Assembly: GCF_001625215.2 (NCBI RefSeq)
Contig: NC_030383.2
Span: 5,964,779 to 6,028,778, forward strand
Length of the DNA stretch: 64,000 nucleotides
Direction of reading: 5' to 3'
From: Daucus carota subsp. sativus
Lineage: Eukaryota > Streptophyta > Magnoliopsida > Apiales > Apiaceae
Positions 11,576 through 23,000 of the stretch are shown in pieces. The notes under the pieces were generated by a model. It had not been told where the DNA came from, searched no databases, and was given only the letters and a program-made list of their open reading frames with translations. The first letter of the stretch is position 1. Each line of letters begins with the position of its first letter. The position numbers and the translations under genes were made by a program.

Positions 11576-11690
11576 CGAAAGATGGCTGAAATTCAGTATC
11601 AATTACAAATTCAATTTTATGAATTTCCGCATGGATGATGTATTGATATATTGATTAAAAAATGGCCGAAATTTGATTTATATTCCGTTA

Positions 11691-12801
11691 GAGCATCTCC
11701 AACGCTAAAGATGAAACTGTTAGCTAAAAACATCATTAGTTAAAATTTTTTTGAGCCTGTAAGGAATTTTGCTCCAATGGGTATTAGCTAAAACCATCAG
11801 TTATATTCAAAATACTATTTTAAATATTAATTATAAATATACAATAAAATAATTTATTTAGTTTTTATTCTATATTATTGAAAAAATAATAATATCTTTA
11901 ATAGATAATGATCAATTATAATATTTAACATTTTATATTATTATATTATAATTTTAAAAAATTTGATTGAAAATAAAGTAACATTTTCACATAACAATAT
12001 TATTTGTAAAAACAATAAATAATACATCTATACTTGCAATAATAATAATAATACCTTAAATATTTCAATTTAAATATTATAAAAATGATTTAGGTAGAAT
12101 GTTATATGCTTTAAATAAAAATAAAATAAAATTTAGAAGGGTAAGAATAAAAGTTAGTGCTAAAGATTTTAAGCTAATTTTCTTTTGATAAAATGGGTTT
12201 GAAAGAATTAAAATAAAAAGTTAATTAATTATTTATTTAATATAGGTGAAAATAAAAAATATAACTAATAAAAACATATATACCAATACTATTATAATAA
12301 TAAAAACTTAAAAAACTAATTAACAAAAATTACTTGTATCATGTAAAACATTTACTAATTTTCTTTGTTAAAAATTCATAATTAACGTTAAATAACTATA
12401 TAAGTTATTATATTAGTTTTATTATATTATTTTTATTATATTATTTATTTGTTATAAATATTTTTACACTTAACAATACATTAGATTAAATTATAAAATT
12501 AAAAAGTTATACAAATATATATAATAGAATTATAATATTATAATACATATATAATATAATATAGACATATAGGTTGGAGCAAGTTTAAATTTTTTTAAGT
12601 TAAATTTTAAAAGAAAATGATGTGGATATGATATAGATGACAGACTTTGGTTCAGCAAATGTAGCGTGCTTAATTCTCGGTATCTAAAAATATTGCTAAC
12701 AGGTCTCTGTGTTGCGTTGGAGTGATGTTTTTTTTACATATTAAGTTTATGGACTGACACATAGACTTTAAAGCTAACATGGACGTGCGTTGGAGATGCT
12801 C
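11691..12801. mobile_element. PIF/Harbinger-type non-autonomous element
   Basis: The 1111-bp element has the perfect 15-bp terminal inverted repeat GAGCATCTCCAACGC at both ends and is flanked by TTA at 11688-11690 and 12802-12804. A 3-bp TTA duplication is characteristic of PIF/Harbinger elements. The interior is extremely AT-rich and has no transposase frame, so the element is non-autonomous. Confidence 0.78.
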
Positions 12802-13056
12802 TTAGCAATTTTTCCCACAACTGCGTCCGAGATGCGATGAAGAAATAGAAAAAGAGGAGCGAAAGAGATAAATACGAGTCCAATCCCCCTTTTTCTATCC
12901 AAAAAGTTACCGTTATGATTGACACGTGTGACACAAGGCAGCCACTTGTCTCCATCTCGTCCTTTGGATCCTCACCCCCTTCTCTCTCTTAGCAATCTCA
13001 CTACGCTCTCCCTTTCCATTTTGGTCTTTCTTTTTCCATGCAAAAGAATATTACAA

Positions 13057-13249
13057 CGGTTTTTCTAGTGTGTGCCCATGGGCACACAATAAGCACAAAA
13101 ATTGATAGTTTTTCTATGTTTTGATTGGCTTACACTCCTTTAATAATGATGGCCCCCCTGCATTCACACCAATCACACCAATGAAAACACACTAAATTTA
13201 TGAGTTTTCGTGCTTAGCATGTGCCCATGGGCACACACTAGACAAACCC
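13057..13249. mobile_element. 193-bp MITE upstream of the lectin kinase
   Basis: The ends are inverted: CGGTTTTTCTAGTGTGTGCC on the left, and the reverse complement GGGTTTGTCTAGTGTGTGCC on the right. The perfect 9-bp direct repeat ATATTACAA is at 13048-13056 and 13250-13258. Each arm contains the palindrome GTGCCCATGGGCAC, so the arms can also fold on themselves. The 9-bp duplication points to a Mutator-like or similar transposase acting in trans. The element ends 183 bp before the receptor kinase ATG, so it lies in or next to that promoter. Confidence 0.85.
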
Positions 13250-13288
13250 ATATTACAATCACACATACATAATTATACATACACACAC

Positions 13289-13315
13289 CTCTCTCTTTGT
13301 CTCTCTCTCTCTCTG
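13289..13315 (+). promoter_or_regulatory. CT-rich leader tract of the lectin kinase
   Basis: A CTCTCT-rich tract lies about 120-145 bp before the ATG at 13433. Pyrimidine patches like this are common near plant transcription starts and in 5' leaders. I see no convincing TATA box at a fixed distance, so the start site itself is not placed. Confidence 0.4.
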
Positions 13316-13432
13316 TATATTACACACACTCCCGTGATAATCTTGTTCTAGATTTCACACAATCTCAGACCAAACAAACAAAACTCATTACAACTCCTAC
13401 TTCTCTTAATGGCCCTGTCCTAAATTTCACTA

Positions 13433-15547
13433 ATGTCGATACCCAACGTTAAATTTACCCACCTCGTATTCATTTTCTTAGTACACCTTTCCTATTTTTC
13501 CGGCGCCGGCGCAACGGAATTTGACTTGAGTACCTTGACTCTAAGTAATTTAAAGCTTCTTGGTGATGCACACTGGAGCAACGCGACCCTAATGCTCACT
13601 AAGGACCTCGCCGTCCCTAATTCCGGCGCCGGAAAAATACTTTACTCTAAGCCCATCAGATTCCGGCAGCCCGGGGTTGATATTCCGGCGAGTTTCTCAA
13701 CGTTCTTCTCGTTCTCAATCACTAATCTCAATCCGTCATCTATTGGGGGTGGTTTGGCGTTTATTATCTCGCCGGAGGATGAGTCGGTGGGATATTCCGG
13801 CGGTTATCTCGGGACTATAGACGATTCACCGAACGGCGTCGTTGCGGTTGAGTTTGATACTTTAATGGACGTTGAGTTCAAAGATATTAATGGGAATCAC
13901 GTGGGTTTGGATCTAAACTCGATGATTTCGACTCAAGTTGGTGATTTGGAATCGATTGATGTTGATCTTAAAAGTGGCACTGTAGTGAACTCGTGGGTCG
14001 AGTACTCCGGGTCAACTCAGGTATTCGATATCTCAGTTTCCTATTCTAATTCGAAACCTAAACAACCCCTTTTGTCCTTTGCTCTTGATCTTGATAAGTA
14101 TGTTAGTGATTTTATGTATGTGGGGTTTAGTGGGTCTACTCAGGGGAGTACCGAGACTCATAGCATTTTGTGGTGGAGTTTTAGTTCACATTTTGATTCA
14201 GATTCTAAAAATGGTTCAGCGTCTATGTCGCCGCCACCCACGAGTCCTTTGATGAACCCGGCTGCTAATTCGGTCAGCCCGACTCCCGTTGAGTCGAATA
14301 GGACCGTTTTACGCAGTTCGGATGGTGGCAAGAAGTGTCATAGCCAATTGTGTAGAGAAGGTGCAGGGGCTGTTGTTGGAGTTGTAACGGCTGGGGCATT
14401 TGGTTTGGCCTTGTTTGCGATGCTTATTTTTTGGGTTTATTCGAAGAAAGTAAAGCATGTGAAAAAATCGGGATCACTGGCCTCGGAGTATATTAAAATG
14501 CCTAAAGAATTCAGCTATAAGCAACTGAAGTTGGCCACAAAAAAGTTTGATTCTTCAAGGATTATCGGTCATGGGGCGTTTGGGACTGTTTATAAGGGGA
14601 TATTGGCGGAGACGGGTGACATTGTGGCGGTAAAAAAGTGTAGTCATAGTGGGCAAGGTAAGGCGGAGTTTTTCTCTGAATTGTCTATAATTGGGACACT
14701 TCGGCATAGGAATCTTGTTAGGCTTCAAGGTTGGTGTCATGAGAAGGGCGAAATTTTGTTAGTTTATGATTATATGCCTAATGGGAGTCTTGACAAGGCG
14801 TTGTTCGAATCAAGAATGACATTACAATGGGCTCATAGGAAGAAGATATTGTTGGGTGTTGCTTCTGCTCTTGCGTATTTACATCAAGAATGTGAAAATC
14901 AAGTGATTCATAGGGATGTGAAGAGTAGTAACATAATGTTAGATGAAGGGTTTAACGCTAAACTAGGTGATTTTGGGTTAGCTAGGCAGATAGAGCATGA
15001 CAAGTCTCCGGATGCCACGGTGGCTGCAGGCACAATGGGGTACTTGGCTCCAGAGTATTTGTTAACAGGAAGAGCCACCGAGAAAACTGATGCCTTTAGC
15101 TACGGGGCTGTGGTGCTTGAGGTGGCCAGTGGAAGGAGACCAATTGAAAAAGACGTAAAAAGGGTGGAGAAAACCGGAACCGGCAGCAATTTGGTAGAAT
15201 GGGTGTGGAGTTTGCATAAAGAAGGAGCTCTTCTAGTTGCAGCTGATCCAAACCTTCATGGGGAGTTTGAAGAAAGTGAAATGAGAAGGGTATTACTAGT
15301 TGGGCTAGCTTGTTCTCACCCAGACCCCATAGCCAGACCCACAATGAGAGCTGTGGCTCAGATGCTAGTGGGTGAGGCTGAGGTTCCAATAGTCCCAAGA
15401 ACCAAGCCATCAATGAGTTTCAGTACCTCTCATCTGATACTGAATTTGCAGGACAGTGTTTCTGACTTGAATGGCATGATCACCATCTCCACTTCCTCAT
15501 CAGACCACAGCTACAATGGTGACAGTAGCATTGTTGGACTAGTCTAG
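13433..15547 (+). CDS. L-type lectin-domain receptor kinase, clade VIII-like
   Basis: Intronless gene for 704 residues. A signal peptide (about 1-27) is followed by a legume-lectin domain (about 28-255) with the metal-site landmark AVEFDTLMDVEFKDINGNHV. A Ser/Pro-rich stalk and a membrane span (about 313-335, ending FWVY before basic SKKVKHVKK) come next. The Ser/Thr kinase domain has a glycine loop GHGAFG (379-384), VAVK with K401, HRD 493-495, DFG 513-515 and GTMGYLAPEY. All key catalytic residues are present. From memory it resembles Arabidopsis LecRK-VIII.1 and VIII.2 best. Expected at the plasma membrane, sensing an extracellular ligand that the sequence does not reveal. A 193-bp MITE lies just upstream. 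Confidence 0.93.
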   Translation: MSIPNVKFTHLVFIFLVHLSYFSGAGATEFDLSTLTLSNLKLLGDAHWSNATLMLTKDLAVPNSGAGKILYSKPIRFRQPGVDIPASFSTFFSFSITNLNPSSIGGGLAFIISPEDESVGYSGGYLGTIDDSPNGVVAVEFDTLMDVEFKDINGNHVGLDLNSMISTQVGDLESIDVDLKSGTVVNSWVEYSGSTQVFDISVSYSNSKPKQPLLSFALDLDKYVSDFMYVGFSGSTQGSTETHSILWWSFSSHFDSDSKNGSASMSPPPTSPLMNPAANSVSPTPVESNRTVLRSSDGGKKCHSQLCREGAGAVVGVVTAGAFGLALFAMLIFWVYSKKVKHVKKSGSLASEYIKMPKEFSYKQLKLATKKFDSSRIIGHGAFGTVYKGILAETGDIVAVKKCSHSGQGKAEFFSELSIIGTLRHRNLVRLQGWCHEKGEILLVYDYMPNGSLDKALFESRMTLQWAHRKKILLGVASALAYLHQECENQVIHRDVKSSNIMLDEGFNAKLGDFGLARQIEHDKSPDATVAAGTMGYLAPEYLLTGRATEKTDAFSYGAVVLEVASGRRPIEKDVKRVEKTGTGSNLVEWVWSLHKEGALLVAADPNLHGEFEESEMRRVLLVGLACSHPDPIARPTMRAVAQMLVGEAEVPIVPRTKPSMSFSTSHLILNLQDSVSDLNGMITISTSSSDHSYNGDSSIVGLV

Positions 15548-17081
15548 TTACTATCCCATTTTTCTTTTTATTTAATATTTTTATATGTACATATGTTTAT
15601 ATCATAATAATGTGTATGTAATGTATAAGACAATTTAACATACAAAAAGAAGCCAAGGGCTTGGTGGTGGGGTTCAATTCTTTGGTGGGATATTTGGGTG
15701 TGGAGTGTGGACTATGGAACAGGTAAGAAGTTGCTTTCCAAAGCAACTTGAAATTGTCAAAAGCTTGAAGAGTTTAGAGTAGAAGTTTGGTAAAGTGGAA
15801 TGACAAAAAGTAGATCTCTTGAAGTTTCATAAAAATAATGAGAGATTTGGTGTAATTTGTAACCAATAATAATTTTTTTCAACTAAACATATCAACTTGT
15901 ATGCTCATATTTTGCTCTTTTCCTTTACATTTTCTCACTCTTTTGTGTTGCCTTTGAAGTAACTTGGGTCCAGTCTTGTCGAACTATATAAATCAGCAGC
16001 TCTGATTGGAAGAGTTGGTTTTTGCAAAAATTACATTATCTAGTGAAAGATGAACATCTAATCCTTGGAAGATTTATTTGACATTTAACTTATTCTACTT
16101 CACATAAAAACAAGAGGATAGATTCGGCAATTAATATAAGCTTTTAAAAAAAGGAGCCATGAGTAGTACAGCAGTAAACAGAAGCATCAAGTATATTACA
16201 TTTATGATGATAAGCCAATAATAATGTCATGTGACCCTGTTCAGCTTTTCTCTCTTTTAATACTCATTACTTTCAGAATTACCTGGCCACCAGCTTTTAT
16301 TGTTTCGCTTTTCTGAGTTTAGAATTCAGACCGCATCTTTACTTGCATAATTTTAGACACGAATATAGGTTTGGGCTTGCTTAAATTTGGACTTATAAGT
16401 TGCAATCTTGTGTAATTGTGTTTTATGAATCTTGATCAACGTTCAATAGGAAATAAAAACTACTCTAGGAATGCAGAGTTTGTCTTCAGATAATAAATTT
16501 CTGATGGATCATCTGCATAAAACTACAGTAATATAGATCAAGTTGCTGAACATCCACTCCAGTCTCATACGACGATAAGTGCGTAGACTTAAATCATTTT
16601 TTAAGTATAAATATGACTATACATTAGTAAATTAATCATGCTTATTTGGATGCAATTCAGAGTTTAATCATGATTATGAGCATGGATACTTTTTACATTC
16701 TGAAAGGATAAATATAACTATGCATCAACAAGTCATGAATTTTTGGACGCAGCGTCAGAGTTTAACGTATTTTTGGACCAAAATGATGCCAATTATATAT
16801 TTCTGGACCAATATGACGCCAATTATATTTGTGCACTAATAAGTGTATTTTTGCCATATTTTAATAATATTAACCCTTCTTTTCTTGAGTATCAGGAACT
16901 TGTGAGATATTTCCGAATTATACAGGATTAAGGAGAAGACTGAAAAATAAAGTAGCTTTGATCTTTTTTGTACATATCTTTCCAACAACATAACTGACTG
17001 CCAGAAGTTTAAAAATAGCCATCTTGCAATTGCTGGGATTTCCTTTGTTCATTTGTCATATTTACGCTAAGAAGGCAATTC
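15548..17081. other. 3' flank of lectin kinase and intergenic DNA
   Basis: The first few hundred bases are probably 3' untranslated region, with AATAAT-type signals near 15600 and 15870. Beyond that no gene is recognised. At 16770-16829 a 30-bp unit (TGGACCAAAATGATGCCAAT / TGGACCAATATGACGCCAAT) is repeated twice; the 62-codon frame around it is probably meaningless. Confidence 0.5.
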
Positions 17082-17097
17082 AGGTTTGTCTGAACTT

Positions 17098-17371
17098 TTT
17101 TTTTGAAAAGCAGAGCAAATTCATTCATAATAATAATAGAAATGTCTCAGCATTCATCCTACAAAAGAGGCCCATGAGCTGAACAACAAAAGAGTAAATG
17201 CCACCTGTGAGCAAAATCTAAGATGCTAAACTAGAAGCCAACAAAGGCTGAGACATGAACCAAAAGCCAACTACCAACTACCCTTTTCAAGCGACAAAAC
17301 CCATCAGCTTGAGCCATCAACTGCCATAAGGTCTTCAGAGAGTAAAATCACCTCGAGCGATCCCATAAGTA
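17098..17371 (-). mobile_element. 5'-truncated LINE-like insertion
   Basis: The 274-bp segment is bounded by a perfect 16-bp direct repeat, AGGTTTGTCTGAACTT, at 17082-17097 and 17372-17387. Read on the minus strand it ends ATTTGCTCTGCTTTTCAAAA, a short poly-A tail. A long target duplication plus an A-tail is the signature of target-primed reverse transcription, so it is most likely the 3' end of an L1-type LINE. A processed pseudogene of an unknown transcript is the alternative. No ORF2 coding sequence remains. Confidence 0.75.
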
Positions 17372-17705
17372 AGGTTTGTCTGAACTTAACAAAGCATTGA
17401 AGTTGGATCAATTCCATAAGTAAATAACAAAGCATAAACCAGATCATTTTATAGCAGCTCACCTAAACACTGACCAATGTTCATTTCATAAGAAAATTCA
17501 AAGTTCACGAAGTTTCTTTTTCCCCTCATATCCGAAAATGATTTAAACAGAGAAATTATTACTTCCGTTTGTTACCCTTTCTTCCTATCCTCTAATTGTT
17601 ACTAAACTCCCATACCATACAAACTTGCCATTGTTCAAAGTATAATTTCGGTGTATAAGCAATGTACTAAATTACAATCAAAAGTAATGACTTCAGCCAG
17701 CCCTG

Positions 17706-18515
17706 TTAAGCAAGCTCCTTCCCAGTTCTTGATGCTGATGCTGATTTGCACCTCATAAGAAGAAGCGGATGAGTCACACCTTCTTGCTCCATGCTTTTTT
17801 CGACACTCGATTCTCCTACCCGCTTCCCCATTGCACCAATTTGTTCACTTTCTCCTCCACTTTGTAATTTTCTGCTCATCTGTTTTCCACCTTCCCTCTC
17901 TTGCCGATCAAAATCGCACCAGCGACTTGTCATCTTCAGTTCAGCTTCGATTTTATTAGACGAAGACCTGAAAGGTGCAGACCTACACCGAGTCAACAAC
18001 AATGCATTCTTAGGTATTGATGATGTGCCTCTTATAACCTCTTCATTGTCTTGTTTTGCTTCTATCTGATCAGCTTCTCCGCCTTCATTGACAATTTCAC
18101 CATCATTAAAATGACCCCTTGTATCTGATTCTGATGAATTCTCTTTAACATCAACTTTCTTACACCACCCGAACCAGAAACACGAGGCCAATTTTCGCAA
18201 ATTGAGTTTACTAGATGTCCCCTGTGACTGTTTTAACTGATCACGTTTGGTGGGAGTAAAATTCATTGAATGGCTAACACGAACTTGTCCGAGACAACTG
18301 ACTTTAGGAGAAGATGGTTCTTGAGTTTCAATTGTTGCTGCAACATTCTTTTTCCGAGCTATGAACGTTGGGCTTGACCGCGACCACGCTCTTCCTCTGC
18401 TTTTGTTTTTCACATTGCTCCTCAGAAACCTTAATGTCAGTGGTGGTGGATAATTCTCTGCTGCGGATTCTTTTCTGCTAGGACTCGATATTTCTCTTGA
18501 ACCAGCACCCTTCAT
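17706..18515 (-). CDS. Basic Ser-rich protein of unknown function (tandem copy A)
   Basis: About 269 residues from MKGAGSREISSPSR. Conserved blocks shared with the copy at 29782-30666 are NYPPPLTLRFLRS, RKKNVAATIETQEPSSPKV followed by GQVRV, KNALLLTRCRSAPFRSSS, and a C-terminal HPLLLMRCKS. The middle is acidic and the whole is low in hydrophobics, with no membrane span or enzyme motif. From memory the layout resembles plant proteins annotated as syringolide-induced protein 14-1-1-like, whose biochemical role is not established. A longer frame begins at 18578, but DNA upstream of 18515 aligns with the paralogue only in a different frame, so I prefer the inner ATG. A retrotransposon separates it from its paralogue. 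Confidence 0.75.
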   Translation of the reverse strand: MKGAGSREISSPSRKESAAENYPPPLTLRFLRSNVKNKSRGRAWSRSSPTFIARKKNVAATIETQEPSSPKVSCLGQVRVSHSMNFTPTKRDQLKQSQGTSSKLNLRKLASCFWFGWCKKVDVKENSSESDTRGHFNDGEIVNEGGEADQIEAKQDNEEVIRGTSSIPKNALLLTRCRSAPFRSSSNKIEAELKMTSRWCDFDRQEREGGKQMSRKLQSGGESEQIGAMGKRVGESSVEKSMEQEGVTHPLLLMRCKSASASRTGKELA

Positions 18516-18603
18516 TTCACCGCTTCTTTCACACTCAGTGACGGAACCAGGATTACGAGAAAATGAGGCTAAAATCATGTTGTTCTTATTTCTCTTCTTT
18601 GTG

Positions 18604-18611
18604 CTTTATAG
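18604..18611 (-). promoter_or_regulatory. TATA box of copy A
   Basis: Minus-strand CTATAAAG sits in a stretch (TTCTCTTCTTTGTGCTTTAT on the plus strand) that is conserved nearly base for base upstream of the paralogue (TATA at 30791-30798). It lies about 90 bp before the preferred ATG, which suits a start site near 18575-18580 and a short leader. Confidence 0.6.
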
Positions 18612-18908
18612 TGCAGATAAATAGTTATAGTTATTCTCATCACTTGACGGTTATGCATGGTGCACGGCTGTAATATTAAATATATTCCAGTAGTATTATC
18701 TAGCAAAGGAATAAAAAGTACTCCGGCATCTCATATTCCAATTATCCCCTGCTCATTTGGGATCTCCCAGCTGTATTTGGTTGGAATTTGGCTTTAAATT
18801 ACATTTGGTAATATAATTTTATAATATTATTTATAAGGATTTTACTTTATAACCTTGACAGTTAGATTACAACAATAATACCATGGATTATTCAAATCCT
18901 ACTCCATA

Positions 18909-19146
18909 CTCCCTCCCTCCGTCTCCCGTGGTTGTTTACTTTCACTGTTTGCACGCATTTTGAGGTTCTTATAAAGTATTATTTTAAAATTTTTATTTAA
19001 AATATTCTTTTTTTAATAAAAATTTAAACATCAAACTTTTATTCAGAGGAAAAAAATTAAAAAAATATATTATAGAATTATACCTTAAATGAGTGTGAAA
19101 AAACGTGTCAAAAAGTAAAGTAAAAAAATGAGAGGGACCTAGTGAG
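18909..19146. mobile_element. Stowaway-like MITE 1
   Basis: A 238-bp AT-rich element flanked by TA on both sides. The left end is CTCCCTCCCTCCGTCTC and the right end, reversed, is CTCACTAGGTCCCTCTC. Such CTCCCTCCGT ends with a TA target duplication are typical of Stowaway (Tc1/mariner-type) MITEs. It lies about 390 bp upstream of the copy A start codon. Confidence 0.65.
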
Positions 19147-19457
19147 TACTATTTTAGTCGCAATCTAGTATTTGAATCGCTAATCGAACTCACATTTTTC
19201 TTTTTATGTTATGGATATAGTTTTGTATAATAATATACTGTATACTCCCTATAATTTGCATTTTTTTAAAAAAAATTAATCCAAAGTATACCATGAGTAT
19301 AGGTGTATAAAATGATACACTTGAAAGTTTGTTCATTTTCTGGTAAATTTTAAATTTACGCACGAGTTGTAAACAACGCTGCTTTAATTTTATTACCTCC
19401 CTGTTGGAGGCTTGCCTGGATTGTGGCTGGTCCCTCTAACAAAACTCGTTTTACTAC

Positions 19458-19957
19458 TGTTATAACTATAAAATATAGACCAAGTCGTAACACGTGACGC
19501 ACTGACGGGAGGACGTGTGGACAACGAGACCTGTCGAGTAAGGTGTCGATGAGGACATGACGGCTTGAATGAAAGAGAACATAACGGCTTGGAGAAAATA
19601 AAGGGGTCAAGCACTGGAGACAAAGTAGGGAGTTAGGTTACTGCGTGATCAGTTGTTAAAGATAAGAACAAGGAAACGGGTGGATAACGTGGAGTAGATT
19701 TCAAACTAGAATCTTGTACTATAAATAGATGTACATGTGCTAGGAGATAGTCTCAGAATACACTTCAACTACTGTACCCACAATTATCATTCTAGTGCAA
19801 TTATTTCGGCAGGGATTTATACCCTCCCGCGGTTTTTTCCTCGCAAGAGGCTTTCCGCGTAACCAAATCATTGGTGTTTATTTTTCAGTCTTTAATTAGC
19901 ATACGTATTTAGGAGTAAAATTATTTGGCAATTAACCCCGAAAAGCACGTACGAACA
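19458..19957 (+). repeat. Left LTR
   Basis: 500 bp, TG...CA bounded. It contains a TATA-like TATAAATAG at 19720-19728, the likely core of the LTR promoter, and is followed directly by the primer-binding site. I found no difference from the right LTR on reading both through. Confidence 0.95.
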
Positions 19958-20005
19958 ATTGGCGCCGTCTGTGGGAAATTTGCCAAAGAATTACGTAAAA
20001 GAAAC

Positions 20006-23000
20006 ATGACGACAGGGGATCAGCAACATCATGGCTCCACAAGCCATGGAGACGACCCTACGGTACAACAGATGATGGAAACAATCCGCAAGATGCAGGC
20101 TGACATGGACGCCCGAGAAGAAACATGGAGATCTGAAAGAGAAGCACTACAGAGGGAACTCACGACAGCCAAATCCAAGTCCAACCCTACGGCAAGGGGT
20201 GTGTTAAACAGTGTGGCTAGACGCTTGAACATGGACGACGAAGAGGAGGAACAATACGATGAAGAAATTGAAGCAGAGAACCCAGAACAGAGGGGTCCTG
20301 AGGGCAACAATGATGGTGATGGTGTAGGCCCAGATGCTAACAACGGTGGTCCGGAGAAGCAGGACAAAAACAAAGGACACGACAAAGGAAATAAGAAGAA
20401 GAAGAAGAAGGAGAGCAGGTCCACTAGGTCACGTAGCCATGACACGATGCGCAAAGAGTTACAAGCCCTGAAGGAAATGGTTCAACGCATCCCTGGGGTA
20501 CCAAAACCCCTTGAAAAAGCTGCACCCATGAGCTACGCGGACTCCCCTTTTTGCGACAACATCGCTCTGGTGGAGATGCCAAAGCGCTTCGCCGTACCGG
20601 CCATGAAAACCTACGATGGGACGACTGACCCACAGGAACATGTGGCACAGTACAAACAACGAATGTTCACGGTATCCATTACGAAAGAACTGAGGGAACC
20701 ATGCATGTGCAAGGGCTTCGGCTCAACATTGACCGGCCCAGCATTACAATGGTATGTGAGCCTCCCAAATGGAAGTATTGAGACGTTTGCCGATTTGGTC
20801 GACGCTTTCAACCTTCAGTTTGCGAGTAGCAGAGTATTTGAGAAAACTACAAGTGACCTCTACAAAATAGTCCAGGGGTTCAGAGAGCCTTTGAGAGATT
20901 ACCTAACTAGGTTCAATCGTGAGAAGGTGACCATCACAAATTGTGACACTCCCACGGCGATTGAGGCGTTCAGGAGGGGACTGGAGAAAGACTCACCTTT
21001 ATACGACGAGCTCACCAAGTATCCTTGCAAAACACTAGATGATGTCCAAGCTAAAGCAATGGCGCAAGTGCGTCTCGAGGAGGACAAGAAGGAACGGGAT
21101 GACAAGTATTATCGTCCAAATCGAAAGGTCATGACTACAAGAGACAGGGACTACAAACCCTACGCCAGAGAACCTAGGGGTCCAAAAGAAGAAACACGTG
21201 TCAACTCGACGCATGAACATGCTGACTGGAGGAAGGATCCAAATTTACCCCCAACATATGACAGTTATGGTTTCACAATCACACCTTCTGCCATGATGAG
21301 GGAATTCACGAAGATGGGCGACGTAATAAAATGGCCAGTAAAGAGTAACAAGCCAAAAGCAAACCCAGATTCCAAGCTGTGGTGTGACTTTCACGGTGAC
21401 TACGGCCATAAGGCGTCTGATTGCGTGGCCCTAAGGAGGGAGATCCAGTACCTCGTGAAGAAAGGATACCTCACAGAATTCATGACAACCAAAGACACTG
21501 AAAAGACACCCCAGAAACTACCACCACCCCCCTATCAGAAAGTTGTGAACTTTATAGCAGGAGGATCTGAGATATGTGGGGCAACCTACTCACAAGCAAA
21601 ACGCATAGCAAGACAAAAAGGCAAGCAAGTCAATACACTGACTCCAAAGAATGACGACATGACGGAACTCGTCTTCAGCTGGACAGACAAGGAACACGTG
21701 CAGGAACCACAACAAGATGGCTTAGTAATCTCACTCCAAGTTGGCAACTGCCTCATCAAAAGGATAATGGTGGACAATGGCAGTGCAGCAAACATAATGA
21801 CAAAAAACACCCTGCAGGAAATGGGTTTGGCAGATAGCGACATGATCAAGCGCTCAACCATCCTTGTAGGCTTCAGTGGTGAGACAAAGAAGACCCTGGG
21901 AGAAATCACATTGCCTGTTTACACACATGGAGTCAATATCTCAACGAAATTTCTCATAATTGACTGTGACTCCACGTATAACATACTAATGGGTAGACCA
22001 TGGATTCATGACATGCAAGCGGTACCTTCGACATTTCACCAAGTCATCAAATTCCCAACCCCATGGGGAGTTCAGCAGATTCGAGGAGATCAATACACAG
22101 CAAGAGAAGTCTACAAGACGTGCATGAAACCCACAGTCCAACATAAACCAGAGTTGACGTCAAGTCCAGCCATGACAGGACCTGAGAATTTGGCTGAGGT
22201 CAGCCTAGATACAGGGGACAAGAAGGTGCTAGTAGGAGAGGACCTATCTCCAAACATAGAAGCAAATCTGGTTGAGTTTCTGACAACGCGGTTAGATGCA
22301 TTTGCATGGGAACATGAAGACATTACTGGCATCAGTGCTGAAGTAATCACCCACAAGCTGAATGTCGACCCCAACCACAAGCCGGTGCAACAGAGGCGGA
22401 GGAAATTTGCAGCAGAAAGAAACAAGATCATCAATGACGAGGTGTCACGACTACTAAAGGCAGGAATGATAAAAGAAGTTGATTATCCAGAATGGTTGGC
22501 CAACGTGGTAATAGTCCAGAAGAAAAACGGCAAATGGAGGGTCTGTGTCGATTATACTGACTTGAACAAAGCCTGCCCAAAAGACCCTTTCCCTCTGCCA
22601 CACATTGACACCATGGTAGATTCAACAGCAGGACATGAGTTGCTGACTTTCTTGGATGCCTCAAGTGGCTTTAACCAAATTCAAATGGATCCCTCCGACG
22701 CTGAAAAGACAGCCTTTGTGACTGAAAGAGGAGTCTACTGCTATCTGGCCATGCCATTTGGTTTGAGAAACGCAAGTGCAACGTTCCAAAGATTAGTCAA
22801 CAAGATGTTCAAGGACCAAATAGGAAAGACAATGGAAGTTTACATTGATGATATGGTGGTCAAGTCACTCAATGCAGAGGATCATGTCAAGCACCTTCAG
22901 GAAGTGTTCGACATTCTACGAGAATACAACATGAAGCTTAATCCATCAAAATGCAACTTTGCAGTCTCATCGGGAAAATTCTTGGGACACATGGTCACCA

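Noticed and set aside
20029-20454. 141-codon antisense frame over the gag region
   Set aside because: It is the mirror of a Glu/Lys-rich coding stretch and gives a low-complexity Ser/Leu product. The sense frame explains the sequence.
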